Source of the DNA: Variovorax brevis
GTDB taxonomy: Bacteria > Pseudomonadota > Gammaproteobacteria > Burkholderiales > Burkholderiaceae_C
Assembly: GCF_030317105.1 (NCBI RefSeq)
Contig: NZ_JASZYG010000007.1
Location: forward strand, 124,001-188,000
Direction of reading: 5' to 3'
Length of the DNA: 64,000 bases
Shown: positions 8,181 through 17,432 of the stretch, piece by piece
Position numbering within the stretch: position 1 is the stretch's first letter
How the letters are laid out: each line of letters starts with the position of its first letter
The notes under the pieces: generated by a model
What the model was told of the DNA's origin: nothing
Seen by the model: only the letters and a program-made list of their open reading frames with translations
The model's database searches: none
Made by a program: the position numbers and the translations under genes

Positions 8181-9998
8181 TCAAGTTCTGGACGGCGAGG
8201 CGCTTGCGCCAAGCCAGCCCGAAAGTTTGGCGGCGTCCTGCGCCACGAGGCGCAGCGTGGTGGAGCCGCTGGGCAGGTGCAGGGGCAGCCGCAGCAACCT
8301 GCGGTCGCGCGCCACGAGCGCCATCATCTTCTTCTGCGCGCCGAGGTAAAGCGCCAGGTCGTCGAGCTTGGTGATGCGCCAGCCCTGCGCGGGCTGCGAT
8401 TTCGTGGCCGCGAGTTCGATGCCGATCCATTCGTCGTTGGCGCAGAAGCCGGCCTTCTCGGCTGCACCGCCGCGCAGCACCACTTTCACCTGCACGCTTC
8501 CGCCTGTTTCGGTGACGCGAAGGCCCAGTTCCTGTGCCCGTTGCGCCGGATCGTCGAGCACCGCCACGCCATGTGCGCGCAGCAGTTCGGGCAGCGGCAA
8601 CTCGTCGGTGGAATGAACCCAGCGCGCCAGCTCGTTCGCGTAGGAGCGTCCGCCCACCGCTTCTAGTGCGGCGGCGATGTCGGCTTCGCTGATCGGCCCG
8701 CCGGCGCTTTGCTTCCAGAGCAGCCGCATCACGTCGTCCAGCGAACCCTTGCCTTCCTTGCGAAGGGTCAGGTCGAAGCACATCGCGACCAGCGCGCCCT
8801 TGGTGTAGTAGCTCACCGTGGCGTTGGGCGTCTGCTCGTCCTGGCGGTAATACTTGACCCAGGCGTCGAAGCTGGCCTGCGCCACCGATTGAACTTGCCG
8901 CCCCGGCGTCTGCAACACCTGGTTGATGGTCTTGTTGATGAGGCGAAGGTAGCCCGCGTCGTCCACGCGGCCGGCGCGGCGCAGCACCAGGTCGTCGTAG
9001 TAGCTGGTAAAGCCCTCGAAGAACCACAGCAGCTCGGTGTAGTTCTCGCGGTCGTAGTCGTATTGCGCAAACTCCGCGGGCCGCAGGCGCTTGACGTTCC
9101 AGGTATGGAAGTACTCGTGGCTGATGAGCCCCAGCAGCGTGGTGTAGCCCTCGGCCTGGCGCTGCGATCCGTGGCGCGGCAGGTCGCGGCGCGCGCAGAT
9201 GAGCGCGGTGCTGTGGCGGTGTTCGAGGCCGCCATAGCCATCGTCCACGGCATTGAGCATGAATACGTAGCGGTCATGCGGTGGCTTGGGGCCGCCGCGC
9301 TTGCCCACCTTGTCGCCATGCCACAGGCGCATTTCCGCCTCGCAGATGGCACGCGTGTCGGCCACCAGGCGGTCGCCGTCGAAGGAAGCGGGCGCGCCCG
9401 CCACCACGAAGCGATGCGGCACGCCGCACACGTCGAAGTCGGCGCTCCAGAAGGCGCCCATTTCCACCGGGCTGTCGGCCAGTTCGTCGTAGCCTGACGC
9501 GAGGTAGCTGCCGAAGCCGTGCTTGTCGACGTCGGTGGGCGCCAGCGCGGTGGCGCAAGACCAGCGCTCGCGGCCTGCCGGCGTGGGCGGCGCAACGACT
9601 TCCAGCGCGTGCGGCGTGCCGGTCTGGCCCTCGACGCGCAGGCACAGGCTGGTCGCGTTGAAGAAGCCGCGGCTGTCGTCCAGCCAGGCGGTGCGCACCG
9701 AGTTGTCGTAGGCGCAGACTTCGTAGCTCAGCACCAGCGGCTTGCCGGGCGTGCATTCGATCTGCCAGCTGTTTTTTTCCAGTTGCGTGACCGGCAACGC
9801 GCGGCGGCCTTGGCGTGCGCGCAGGTTCTGCAGGTTCTTGGCGAACTCGCGAACGAGGTAGCTGCCGGGAATCCACACCGGCAGCGCCACGTGCTGACGC
9901 TGCGCGGGTGATTCGATGGTGAGGGTGACGGCGAACAGGTGCGCGTGCCGGTCCGCGCAGGCGACGCTGCAGCGCACGCCAGGAAGCGTGCCCGCCAT
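8181..9998 (-). CDS. M61-family metallopeptidase with C-terminal PDZ domain
   Basis: A 605-residue protein. The N-terminal ~200 residues form the beta-rich M61 domain (PVWIPGSYLVREF). The catalytic zinc site is HEYFHTWNVKRLRP near residue 295 (HExxH), with the third ligand Glu in WFFEGFTSYYDDLVLRR. A PDZ domain occupies about 490-590. M61 enzymes are glycyl aminopeptidase-like. No clear signal peptide is seen, suggesting a cytoplasmic location, although some relatives are exported. Its ATG overlaps the dsbC stop by one base (TAATG), so translation is probably coupled. No key residue is missing. Confidence 0.93.
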   Translation of the reverse strand: MAGTLPGVRCSVACADRHAHLFAVTLTIESPAQRQHVALPVWIPGSYLVREFAKNLQNLRARQGRRALPVTQLEKNSWQIECTPGKPLVLSYEVCAYDNSVRTAWLDDSRGFFNATSLCLRVEGQTGTPHALEVVAPPTPAGRERWSCATALAPTDVDKHGFGSYLASGYDELADSPVEMGAFWSADFDVCGVPHRFVVAGAPASFDGDRLVADTRAICEAEMRLWHGDKVGKRGGPKPPHDRYVFMLNAVDDGYGGLEHRHSTALICARRDLPRHGSQRQAEGYTTLLGLISHEYFHTWNVKRLRPAEFAQYDYDRENYTELLWFFEGFTSYYDDLVLRRAGRVDDAGYLRLINKTINQVLQTPGRQVQSVAQASFDAWVKYYRQDEQTPNATVSYYTKGALVAMCFDLTLRKEGKGSLDDVMRLLWKQSAGGPISEADIAAALEAVGGRSYANELARWVHSTDELPLPELLRAHGVAVLDDPAQRAQELGLRVTETGGSVQVKVVLRGGAAEKAGFCANDEWIGIELAATKSQPAQGWRITKLDDLALYLGAQKKMMALVARDRRLLRLPLHLPSGSTTLRLVAQDAAKLSGWLGASASPSRT

Positions 9999-10714
9999 TA
10001 CTTGATAGAGGCCAGTTGCTTTTCGACTTGCGCCGCCGGAATGGCGCCCGGTGCCCGCGTGCCGTCGCTGAAGATCAGCGTGGGCGTGCCGGTGATGTTG
10101 TACTTGCGCCCGAACGCGACGTTGCGATCCACCGCCGCGCTGTCGCAGCCGGCGGTAGCGGCATCGGGCTTGACTTCATTGAGCATCCAATCGTTCCACA
10201 TCTTCGCGCGGTCCTTGCCGCACCAGATGTTGCGCGCCTTCACGTTCGAATCGGGGCCGAGCACCGGATAGAGAAAGAGGTACACCGTCACGTTGTTGAC
10301 GTTGCGCATGTCCTTTTCAAAGTGCTTGCAGTAGCCGCAGTTGGGGTCTTCGAAAACCGCCAGCTTGCGCTTGCCGTCGCCGCGCACCAGCTTGAACGCG
10401 TCCTGCAGCGGCAGCTTGTCGAAAGCCACTTCGCTCAGCTTGTCGACCCGCTCCTCGGTGAGGTTGCGGCGCGCCTTCACGTCGATGAGGTTGCCCTGCA
10501 GCAGGTAGTTGCCCTGCTCGTCCGTGTAGTAGATGTCGAAGCCGTTCACGCGCACTTCGTACAGGCCCGGCATCGGCGACTTCGTGACCTCGTCGATGTT
10601 GGCGAACTGCGGAATGCGCGCCGCCAGGTTCTTGCGGATTTCGGCTTCGCCGGCCGTGGCGGCAACGGCGGCCGCGCAAGCGAGGGCGGCAAAGAGGAGA
10701 CGGACGTGTTTCAT
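9998..10714 (-). CDS. dsbC: Thiol:disulfide interchange protein DsbC
   Basis: A 238-residue periplasmic protein: signal peptide MKHVRLLFAALACAAAVAATAG, an N-terminal dimerisation domain (~25-90), then a thioredoxin fold with active site CGYC (C126-C129) and the cis-Pro segment GTPTLIF. DsbC isomerises wrong disulfides in secreted proteins and is kept reduced by DsbD. The start at 10714 is chosen because it begins the signal peptide; the frame is open 84 bases further. It lies 50 bases after the hydroxylase gene and is coupled to the M61 gene. A second Cys pair typical of E. coli DsbC is present in outline (IWCGKD and ATAGCDS). Confidence 0.94.
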   Translation of the reverse strand: MKHVRLLFAALACAAAVAATAGEAEIRKNLAARIPQFANIDEVTKSPMPGLYEVRVNGFDIYYTDEQGNYLLQGNLIDVKARRNLTEERVDKLSEVAFDKLPLQDAFKLVRGDGKRKLAVFEDPNCGYCKHFEKDMRNVNNVTVYLFLYPVLGPDSNVKARNIWCGKDRAKMWNDWMLNEVKPDAATAGCDSAAVDRNVAFGRKYNITGTPTLIFSDGTRAPGAIPAAQVEKQLASIK

Positions 10715-10764
10715 GGTGGGTCGTGTTCGACGTGGCGAGTTGGATGGCGATGGGTGGAAAACGT

Positions 10765-11892
10765 TCAGTTCAGGCCCATGGCCTGACGCGTGATCCAACC
10801 CTTGATGAAATTCGTCCGGTCAAAGCCGAGCATGCCCCAGTTGCGAAGGCGCGGCAGCGGCTCGGTGCGGTGGGCGAAGAGTTGCTGCAGGCCATCGGTG
10901 GCCAGGCTCATGGCCAGCACGTCGGCTCGGCGGGCGCGCTCGTAGCGGCGCAGCAGTTTGCCGTCGCCCACGGGGCGCCAGTGTTCGCGGTCCTTGAGGA
11001 CGGCGGCCAGCGCCGCGGCGTCGGCCAGACCGAGGTTCAGGCCCTGTCCGGCCAGCGGATGCACCGTGTGCGCGGCGTCGCCGGCCAGCGCCCACGCGCT
11101 GCCATCGGCGAAGTTGCCGGTCCAGCGGTCGGCAATGGCTCGCTGCAACGGCCATGCGGCGCGTTCGCTGGTCAGCGCCAGCGTGCCCAGCGCACCGCGA
11201 CATGCCTCGCGGACCGATTCCGAAAACGCTTCGGGGCTTTGCGCCAGCAACTGCGGCGCACGTGCCTGTTCGACCGACCACACCAGCGCCACCGTGCGGG
11301 CGCCGGGCCCTCCCAGCGGCAGCAGGGCCAGCACTTCGCCGCGGTCGTTGAACCACTGGCGCGCCACGTCGCCATGCGGCTCCGAGGCCTCGAAACGCGC
11401 GGCAATCGCATGCTGCGGGTAACGGGTGACGTCGTAACTCACGCCCAGCGAATCGCGGGTGGTGCTGGCCTTGCCCTCGCACACCACGGTCAATGGCGCT
11501 GCCACCGGTTCGTTCACCACGTCGACGAAAGGCTGAAAGCGCACGGCATCCGCCAAGCGCTGCGTCAGGGCCGGCACGTCGACGATCCACGCCAGCGCAT
11601 CGACCTTTTGTTTCGGCGCACTGAAATGGACCTGGCCGCCTTCGTCGCCGTTGACGAGCATTTCGAGCACGGCGGTGGCGTGCTGCGCGTCCGGCCATGC
11701 GCGCAGCGACTCGAGGAGCTGGCGTGAAGCGGTGTTCAGTGCGTAGGCGCGCACGTCTTCGCGTGCGGCAGCCAGCGGATCTGGCTCAGGGGCCACGAGT
11801 GCGACGCGAATGCGTGCGCCGGCGAGCAAAAGCGCCAAAGTGCGGCCGACGATGCCGGCGCCGCGAATGCAAACCTCGGGGGGAAGGGCCAT
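10765..11892 (-). CDS. FAD-dependent hydroxylase of the UbiH/UbiF/VisC/COQ6 family
   Basis: A 375-residue flavoprotein monooxygenase. The dinucleotide-binding motif is near the N-terminus (IRGAGIVGRTLALLLAGA), with a degenerate DG-type middle motif. The family signature ALAGDAAHTVHPLAGQGLNLGLAD binds FAD ribityl/phosphate near residue 275. Members hydroxylate the ring of ubiquinone precursors at C5, C6 or C1; which position cannot be told from sequence alone. It is first gene of the reverse operon leading to dsbC and divergent from the MOSC gene across ~106 bases. Confidence 0.88.
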   Translation of the reverse strand: MALPPEVCIRGAGIVGRTLALLLAGARIRVALVAPEPDPLAAAREDVRAYALNTASRQLLESLRAWPDAQHATAVLEMLVNGDEGGQVHFSAPKQKVDALAWIVDVPALTQRLADAVRFQPFVDVVNEPVAAPLTVVCEGKASTTRDSLGVSYDVTRYPQHAIAARFEASEPHGDVARQWFNDRGEVLALLPLGGPGARTVALVWSVEQARAPQLLAQSPEAFSESVREACRGALGTLALTSERAAWPLQRAIADRWTGNFADGSAWALAGDAAHTVHPLAGQGLNLGLADAAALAAVLKDREHWRPVGDGKLLRRYERARRADVLAMSLATDGLQQLFAHRTEPLPRLRNWGMLGFDRTNFIKGWITRQAMGLN

Positions 11893-11998
11893 CGGGCCAT
11901 TGTAGAAGGAGCTTCGGACTCAGGCGGCTCAAGGCCAAGCGGCGCAAGGTCGTGTGGCCTGCAAGCTTCCCGTTCAAAGGTTGCCTCGCATTGGATGC

Positions 11999-12919
11999 AT
12001 GACAATCGCCTTTCCTTGCAATGGATTCCTGGTTGTGAACGCTTCTGAATTCGACCTCCAAGCCACCGTCGCGCGGCTTTTTGTATATCCCATCAAGTCC
12101 TGCGCGGGCGTCGAGCTCAAGGAGAGCCTGCTCATTGAAACCGGCCTCGAATTCGATCGCGCCTGGATGGTGGTCGACGCGCATGGCGAATTCGTCAGCC
12201 AGCGCGAGCTGCCGCGCATGGCGCTCATCCGCCCGACCATGAAGCACAGCGAAATGGTGTTGCGCGCGCCGGGCATGCTGGCGCTGCACATCGCCTTCGA
12301 CCGCGTCGAGGAGCCCGTGCGGGTGCGCGTGTGGGACGACGAAGTGGCCGCCTACGACATGGGCAACGTCGCCGCGCAATGGTTCAGCGACTTCCTGTCC
12401 GAGCCGGGCAAGCCGCAGACCCTGCGCCTGGTGCGATTCGATCCGGAACAAAAGCGCCTTTCCAGCCGCAAGTGGACGGGCGACGTGGAAGCGGAAAACC
12501 AGTTTGCGGACGGCTTTCCGCTGTTGGTGATCGGCGACGGCTCGCTGGCCGAACTCAATTCGAAGCTGGTGGCGGCCGGCCACGGCGCTGTCGCCATGGA
12601 GCGCTTCCGCCCCAACGTCGTGCTCTCGGGCCTGGAGGCGCACGACGAAGATCGGGTTGGCGAACTTCATGTCGGCGCCGGGGAGGATGGCGCCGTCGTG
12701 CTGCGCCCCGTCAAGCCTTGCCCGCGCTGCCCCATCCCGGACATCGACCCTGCGACCGCCCTGAGCAGCCCTGAAGTGGGCGACATGCTGCGCACCTATC
12801 GCGCCGATCCGCGGGTCGACGGCGCGATCACCTTCGGAATGAACACCATCATCATCGAAGGCATCGAGCAGACCCTCAAGGTCGGTCAAGCCGTCGGGGC
12901 AAATCTGCGATTCGAGTAA
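11999..12919 (+). CDS. MOSC-domain molybdenum cofactor protein (YcbX/mARC type)
   Basis: About 306 residues from ATG 11999; GTG 12035 (mature-looking start NASEFDLQATVARL) is equally possible and the frame is open further upstream. An N-terminal MOSC_N beta-barrel begins ATVARLFVYPIKSCAGVEL, with FDRAWMVVDAHGEFVSQRE. The C-terminal MOSC domain contains FRPNVVLSG and PCPRCPIPDID, whose second Cys matches the proposed molybdenum ligand of mARC/YcbX enzymes. Such proteins reduce N-hydroxylated compounds, drawing electrons from a reductase partner. No fused ferredoxin domain follows, unlike E. coli YcbX, so an external electron donor is needed. Confidence 0.88.
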   Translation: MTIAFPCNGFLVVNASEFDLQATVARLFVYPIKSCAGVELKESLLIETGLEFDRAWMVVDAHGEFVSQRELPRMALIRPTMKHSEMVLRAPGMLALHIAFDRVEEPVRVRVWDDEVAAYDMGNVAAQWFSDFLSEPGKPQTLRLVRFDPEQKRLSSRKWTGDVEAENQFADGFPLLVIGDGSLAELNSKLVAAGHGAVAMERFRPNVVLSGLEAHDEDRVGELHVGAGEDGAVVLRPVKPCPRCPIPDIDPATALSSPEVGDMLRTYRADPRVDGAITFGMNTIIIEGIEQTLKVGQAVGANLRFE

Positions 12920-12976
12920 ACCCGGGGCGGGGCGCCTAAAATCCCCGGTTCCCCAGATACATCGAAAGTCCCCGCC

Positions 12977-14068
12977 ATGAGTCTCCAGTGCGGCATCGTC
13001 GGCTTGCCGAACGTCGGCAAGTCCACCCTTTTCAACGCATTGACCAAGGCAGGCATCGCGGCGGAAAACTATCCCTTCTGCACCATCGAGCCCAATGTGG
13101 GCGTGGTGGAAGTGCCCGATCCGCGCCTTGCGCAGTTGAGCGACATCGTCAAGCCCGAGCGCGTGGTGCCGGCGATCGTCGAATTCGTTGACATCGCGGG
13201 CCTGGTCGCCGGCGCCAGCACGGGCGAAGGCCTGGGCAACAAGTTCCTCGCGCACATCCGCGAGACCGACGCCACGGTGAACGTGGTGCGCTGCTTCGAC
13301 GACGACAACGTGATCCACGTGGCCGGCAAGGTCGACCCGATCTCCGACATCGAAGTGATCCAGACCGAGCTCTGCCTGGCCGACCTGTCGACCGTCGAGA
13401 AGGCGCTGCACCGTCACACCAAGGTGGCACGTTCGGGCGACAAGGACGCGCAGAAGCTGGTCGGCCTGCTCGAGCGCTGCCAGAAGGCGTTGAACGAGAA
13501 CATCCCTGTGCGCGCATTGGAGTTCTCGAAGGAAGAGCAGCCGCTGGTCAAGAGTTTCACGCTCATCACCGCCAAGCCGGCGATGTTCGTTGGCAACGTG
13601 TCGGAGACCGGCTTCGACAACAACCCGTACCTCGACCGCCTGCGTGAATACGCCGCCAAGCAGAACGCGCCGGTCGTCGCCATCTGCGCCAAGATCGAAG
13701 CCGAACTTGCCGACATGGACGACGAGGACAAGAAGATGTTCCTCGCCGAGATCGGCCAGGACGAGCCGGGCCTGAACCGCCTGATCCGCGCGGCCTTCAA
13801 GCTGCTCGGCCTGCAAACCTACTTCACCGCCGGCGTGAAGGAAGTGCGCGCCTGGACCATCCACATCGGCGACACCGGCCCGCAAGCGGCCGGCGTGATC
13901 CACGGCGATTTCGAGAAGGGCTACATCCGCGCCCAGACCATCGCCTTCGACGACTACATCGCCTTCAAGGGCGAGCAGGGCGCCAAGGACGCGGGCAAGA
14001 TGCGCAGCGAAGGCAAGGAATACGTCGTCAAGGATGGCGACGTGATGAACTTCCTGTTCAGCTCGTAG
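12977..14068 (+). CDS. ychF: Redox-regulated ATPase YchF (Obg-family, OLA1)
   Basis: A 363-residue protein, exactly YchF length. G1 motif GLPNVGKSTLFN; G3 DIAGLV; the altered G4 region (NVSE in place of NKxD) that makes the family prefer ATP to GTP; and a C-terminal TGS domain (LGLQTYFTAGVKEVRAWTI to VKDGDVMNFLFSS). It binds ribosomes and affects translation initiation and oxidative-stress responses. The 57-base gap after the MOSC gene contains TAAAAT at 12937-12942, a possible -10 box without a convincing -35. Highly conserved and confident. Confidence 0.97.
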   Translation: MSLQCGIVGLPNVGKSTLFNALTKAGIAAENYPFCTIEPNVGVVEVPDPRLAQLSDIVKPERVVPAIVEFVDIAGLVAGASTGEGLGNKFLAHIRETDATVNVVRCFDDDNVIHVAGKVDPISDIEVIQTELCLADLSTVEKALHRHTKVARSGDKDAQKLVGLLERCQKALNENIPVRALEFSKEEQPLVKSFTLITAKPAMFVGNVSETGFDNNPYLDRLREYAAKQNAPVVAICAKIEAELADMDDEDKKMFLAEIGQDEPGLNRLIRAAFKLLGLQTYFTAGVKEVRAWTIHIGDTGPQAAGVIHGDFEKGYIRAQTIAFDDYIAFKGEQGAKDAGKMRSEGKEYVVKDGDVMNFLFSS

Positions 14069-14099
14069 CCTTGCACGCGCGTCGCGGCCGTGGCGCGCG

Positions 14100-15050
14100 T
14101 CAGATCGCTTCAGCGTCTTCCTGAGGCGCCGACGCCAGCCGCGTCTTCATCCGTTCGACCAGGCCGGCCATGAAGTCCGGCAGGGTCCGCCCCGCCATCG
14201 TCTGGATCTCGAGGTGGCGCTCCGTCATGACCCGGTCGCTGATGGGTATCAGCACCGCCTCGCCCTTGGCGACAAAGGGGCGTGCCGACACTTCAGCGCA
14301 GAACGTGATGCCAACCCCCTCCAGTACGAAGGCGCAAAGCGCCTGCGCGGAGTTGGACGTGAGGGCCGGCGCGATGTCGAGCTTTGCGGCGCTGCTCGCC
14401 AGTTCGATGAGCTGCCGCAGCGTTGTGTCGCTCGACGGCAGTGCGAGCGGAAACTCCTGCAAGCGCCTGAGCGTTACGCGCCTCGAGCCCGCCAGCGGAT
14501 GACCTGATCGCATCAACGCCATCACTGGCGCAGCCTGGCGATGGACCACTTCGATGCCTTTCTCGGCGATGCGGCTGAAGGACATGCCGATATCCGCGTC
14601 GCCTTCGCGCACCCGCTGCGTCACCTCGGCGGGCAGCGCCATCTGCAGGTCGACCATCACGTCCGGGTTCTCGCGCTGGAACTGCGCCACGGTTCGTGGG
14701 AGAAAGTCGGTGGCAAAGCCTTCGACGCCGCACAGCCGGATGAGGCCGCGGCGGGCGCCTCGCAGGCGTTCGATCTCGAACACGACGCGCTCGGTGTCCA
14801 GCGCCATTCTTCGGGCATGCACCATGAGCAGTTCGCCGGCGGCCGTCAGTTCCATGCCGCGACGCCGGCGGTCAAACAAGGACACATCCAGCGCCTGCTC
14901 CAGATTGGCGATCTGCCGGCTGATCGCGGAGCCCGCCACGTGCAGCCGCTGCGACGCCGCCTGGATCGAGCCGGTGCGGGCGACCTCGGAAAAGTAGCGC
15001 AGGGAGGTCTCCTGCAAGGCGCGGGAAGGCAAGAGCGACACTCCGTTCAT
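14100..15050 (-). CDS. LysR-family transcriptional regulator
   Basis: A 316-residue protein from ATG 15050; a TTG at 15068 in the same frame is less likely. N-terminal winged HTH (RYFSEVARTGSIQAASQRLHVAGSAISRQIANLEQ) and a C-terminal periplasmic-binding-protein-like effector domain (about 95-300). It is divergent from the yitT-family membrane gene, with 75 bases between start codons, the usual LysR control layout. That gene and the following M20 peptidase are its likely targets. Effector unknown. The 31-base spacer to ychF holds a GC-rich inverted repeat (about 14077-14098) that could end both transcripts. Confidence 0.94.
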   Translation of the reverse strand: MNGVSLLPSRALQETSLRYFSEVARTGSIQAASQRLHVAGSAISRQIANLEQALDVSLFDRRRRGMELTAAGELLMVHARRMALDTERVVFEIERLRGARRGLIRLCGVEGFATDFLPRTVAQFQRENPDVMVDLQMALPAEVTQRVREGDADIGMSFSRIAEKGIEVVHRQAAPVMALMRSGHPLAGSRRVTLRRLQEFPLALPSSDTTLRQLIELASSAAKLDIAPALTSNSAQALCAFVLEGVGITFCAEVSARPFVAKGEAVLIPISDRVMTERHLEIQTMAGRTLPDFMAGLVERMKTRLASAPQEDAEAI

Positions 15051-15125
15051 GAATTGCCGTTTTGGCAACGAAGGGAGATTATTTCTCTGCTTCAGGGAAT
15101 GACGAAGCAGCCTTAGGCTCAGCCC

Positions 15126-15770
15126 ATGTCCACCAGCCGCCCTGCGTCATCTGCTGCGACGACGCCCACACAGGCGCCGCTCGCCCACAGTGCGTTCGAG
15201 GATGCACTCGCGATGGCGATCGGTACGCTGTTCATTTCCTTCGGCGTTGCGATGTACACGCAGGCGAGCCTGCTGACAGGCGGCACGGCCGGCATCGCCT
15301 TTCTGCTGCACTACGCGACCGGCGCTCCGTTCGGCTGGCTGTTCTTCGCGGTCAACCTGCCTTTCTACTACCTGGCATTCCGCCGCATGGGCCTTCGATT
15401 CATGTTCAAGACCTTCGCCGCCGTGGCGCTGGTGTCGGCCTTGTCGGGCGTGCATCCCATGTTCCTTCCGCTGCAGGGCGTGCCGCCGTTCTACGCGGCG
15501 GTGATGGGGGGCTTTGTCATGGGCACTGGTTTCGTCATTCTTTTTCGGCACGGCGCGAGCCTGGGCGGCATCAACATCGTCGCGCTCTATCTGCAGGACC
15601 GCTACGGATTGCGCGCGGGCCAGTTGATGCTGGGCGTCGATCTGCTGATCCTGGCCATCTCGTATTTCGTCGTCGGGGCGGCGGCCTTGTTGCCGTCGGT
15701 GGCCGGTGCGGTCGCACTGAACCTCGTGGTGGCGCTGAACCACCGCAAGGACCGCTACGTGGCCATGTAA
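15126..15770 (+). CDS. YitT-family integral membrane protein
   Basis: A 214-residue protein with a short Ser/Thr/Pro-rich N-tail and five or six predicted membrane helices (for example AMAIGTLFISFGVAMYTQ and LLILAISYFVVGAAALLPS). The segment LTGGTAGIAFLLHYATG and the later GASLGGINIVALYLQ are internal repeats typical of the YitT/DUF161 family. Function in the family is not established; transport has been suggested. It is divergent from the LysR regulator and 44 bases before the M20 peptidase, so likely co-regulated. Confidence 0.88.
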   Translation: MSTSRPASSAATTPTQAPLAHSAFEDALAMAIGTLFISFGVAMYTQASLLTGGTAGIAFLLHYATGAPFGWLFFAVNLPFYYLAFRRMGLRFMFKTFAAVALVSALSGVHPMFLPLQGVPPFYAAVMGGFVMGTGFVILFRHGASLGGINIVALYLQDRYGLRAGQLMLGVDLLILAISYFVVGAAALLPSVAGAVALNLVVALNHRKDRYVAM

Positions 15771-15814
15771 GGCCCACGCCGCATCGATTTCATTTCAGAC
15801 TCCTGGAGCTCATC

Positions 15815-17362
15815 GTGTCTTCTTTCCGGATTTCCTGCGCCCGTCGCCTGGCCGGCGCTTCGATGGCGCTGGCGCTTTGCGCAACGTCGCACGCGCAAGC
15901 CGTGCTGTCGCCTGCCGATGCGGAGCGCTTCGCGAAGGCGTCATTTCCGGAATACCTGGAACTGCTCGCCATCCCGAGCGATGCCGCACAGCCTCCCGAC
16001 ATCCAGCGCAATGCCGCCTGGCTGGAGAAGGCATTCCAGAAGCGTGGCTTCCAGACCCGCACACTCGCCAACGAAGGCAAGCCGCTGGTCTACGCCGAAC
16101 TGGGCCCGCAGGTGCCTGGACGCAAGACGGTGCTGTACTACATGCATTTCGACGCGCAGCCGGTGAAGGCGTCCGAGTGGAAGACCGATCCTTGGCAGCC
16201 CGTGCTCAAGGCTCGCGATGCTGCCGGCGAGTGGGCCGTGCTGCCGATCGAACGGCTGCAGCAATCGCCGATCGACCCGGAATGGCGCGTGTTCGCGCGC
16301 GCCTCCGCCGATGACAAGGGCCCGATCGTGATGTTCCTCGCCGCCATGGACGCGCTCTCGGCGGCCGGCCGCAAGCCCGACATCAACGTCAAGGTGCTGC
16401 TCGATTCGGAAGAGGAAAAGGGTTCGCCGAAACTTCACATCGTGATGCGTGAGCACGAGGCGCTGCTCAAGAGCGACGGCATGGTCGTGCATGACGGCGC
16501 GATGCCCGCCAGCAACGAGCCGGGCATCAACTTCGGCAACCGTGGCTCGGTCGCGGTTGACCTGACCGTGTTCGGTGCCACTTCGGCCGCACACAGCGGC
16601 ACCTATGGCAACGTGGTGCCGAACCCCGCATTGAACCTTGCAAAGCTGCTGGCCAGCATGAAGGACGCTGACGGCAAGGTCACGGTGGCGGGCTACTATG
16701 ACCGCGTGAAGATCAGCGAGGAAGACCGTCGCCAGATGGCGCCGCAGGCACCACCGGCGGGCAGCCTGGAAAAGCGGTTTGGCGTGGCGCGGTTGGACCG
16801 CATCAGCTCGAACCCGGTGGAGTCGGTGCAGTACCCGTCACTCGACCTGCTCGGCATCCAGTCCGGTGGCACCGGACCGACCGCGGCCAACGCGATCCCG
16901 GCCACCGCCGTTGCGACGCTGAACATGCGCACCGTGCCGGAAACACCGCCGGACTACCTGTTCGATCTGCTCCGGCGCCATGTGCAGGCGCAGGGCTATC
17001 ACGTCATCGAGGGTAAAGCACCGACGGCCGAGGAGCGGGCGCGCTACCCGCTGCTCGCATCGATGAGCCTGATGGCATATCCGAGCACCGCCACGGCGGC
17101 ACGCATCGACATGGATTCGCCGCTCGCCACATGGGTGGTCAAGGGCGTCACCGCGCCGCGCAACATCGCGCCGCAGAAGTCCCGCATGGGCGGCTCCACG
17201 CTGCCCATGAGCGGCGCTGTGGACGTGCTCAAGACCGGCTATGTGGTCGTGCCGCTGGTCAACGCGGACAACAACCAGCACGCCTTCGACGAGAACCTGC
17301 GATTGGGAAACTACCTGGAGGGTGTGCGCACGGTGTATTCGATGCTGACGACGCCGTTCTGA
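15815..17362 (+). CDS. Secreted M20/M25/M40-family metallopeptidase
   Basis: A 515-residue protein. The start is GTG 15815 because it has a CTGGAG ribosome site and begins a signal peptide (RRLAGASMALALCATSHAQA); the frame stays open far upstream through the yitT gene as a shadow. Motifs of a di-zinc aminoacylase/carboxypeptidase: YYMHFDAQP (metal His and Asp), RASADDKGP (bridging Asp), LLDSEEEKGSP (catalytic Glu) and a dimerisation domain at ~220-380. It probably cleaves peptides or N-acyl amino acids in the periplasm. Nothing is missing from the catalytic set. Confidence 0.92.
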   Translation: MSSFRISCARRLAGASMALALCATSHAQAVLSPADAERFAKASFPEYLELLAIPSDAAQPPDIQRNAAWLEKAFQKRGFQTRTLANEGKPLVYAELGPQVPGRKTVLYYMHFDAQPVKASEWKTDPWQPVLKARDAAGEWAVLPIERLQQSPIDPEWRVFARASADDKGPIVMFLAAMDALSAAGRKPDINVKVLLDSEEEKGSPKLHIVMREHEALLKSDGMVVHDGAMPASNEPGINFGNRGSVAVDLTVFGATSAAHSGTYGNVVPNPALNLAKLLASMKDADGKVTVAGYYDRVKISEEDRRQMAPQAPPAGSLEKRFGVARLDRISSNPVESVQYPSLDLLGIQSGGTGPTAANAIPATAVATLNMRTVPETPPDYLFDLLRRHVQAQGYHVIEGKAPTAEERARYPLLASMSLMAYPSTATAARIDMDSPLATWVVKGVTAPRNIAPQKSRMGGSTLPMSGAVDVLKTGYVVVPLVNADNNQHAFDENLRLGNYLEGVRTVYSMLTTPF

Positions 17363-17378
17363 AGACCTTCTGATGAAG

Positions 17379-17399
17379 GGCCGCTACACACGAGCGGCC
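17379..17399. other. Intergenic stem-loop between M20 peptidase and GST genes
   Basis: A perfect 7-bp inverted repeat (GGCCGCT/AGCGGCC) with a 7-base loop in the 70-base spacer. No U-run follows on either strand, so it is a weak or Rho-aided end rather than a clear terminator. Confidence 0.35.
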
Positions 17400-17432
17400 A
17401 ATCGGTTAGGGTCGCCTCCTTTTGCCCCATCG

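Noticed and set aside
12937..12942. TAAAAT before ychF as a full promoter
   Set aside because: No -35 at an acceptable distance; too little to call a promoter.
11786..13903. 705-codon reverse frame across the MOSC and ychF genes
   Set aside because: Antisense to two well-recognised genes; composition is typical of a shadow frame and no motif is present.
15062..15814. Upstream extension of the M20 peptidase frame
   Set aside because: It overlaps the yitT-family gene in another frame; the GTG at 15815 has a ribosome site and begins the signal peptide.
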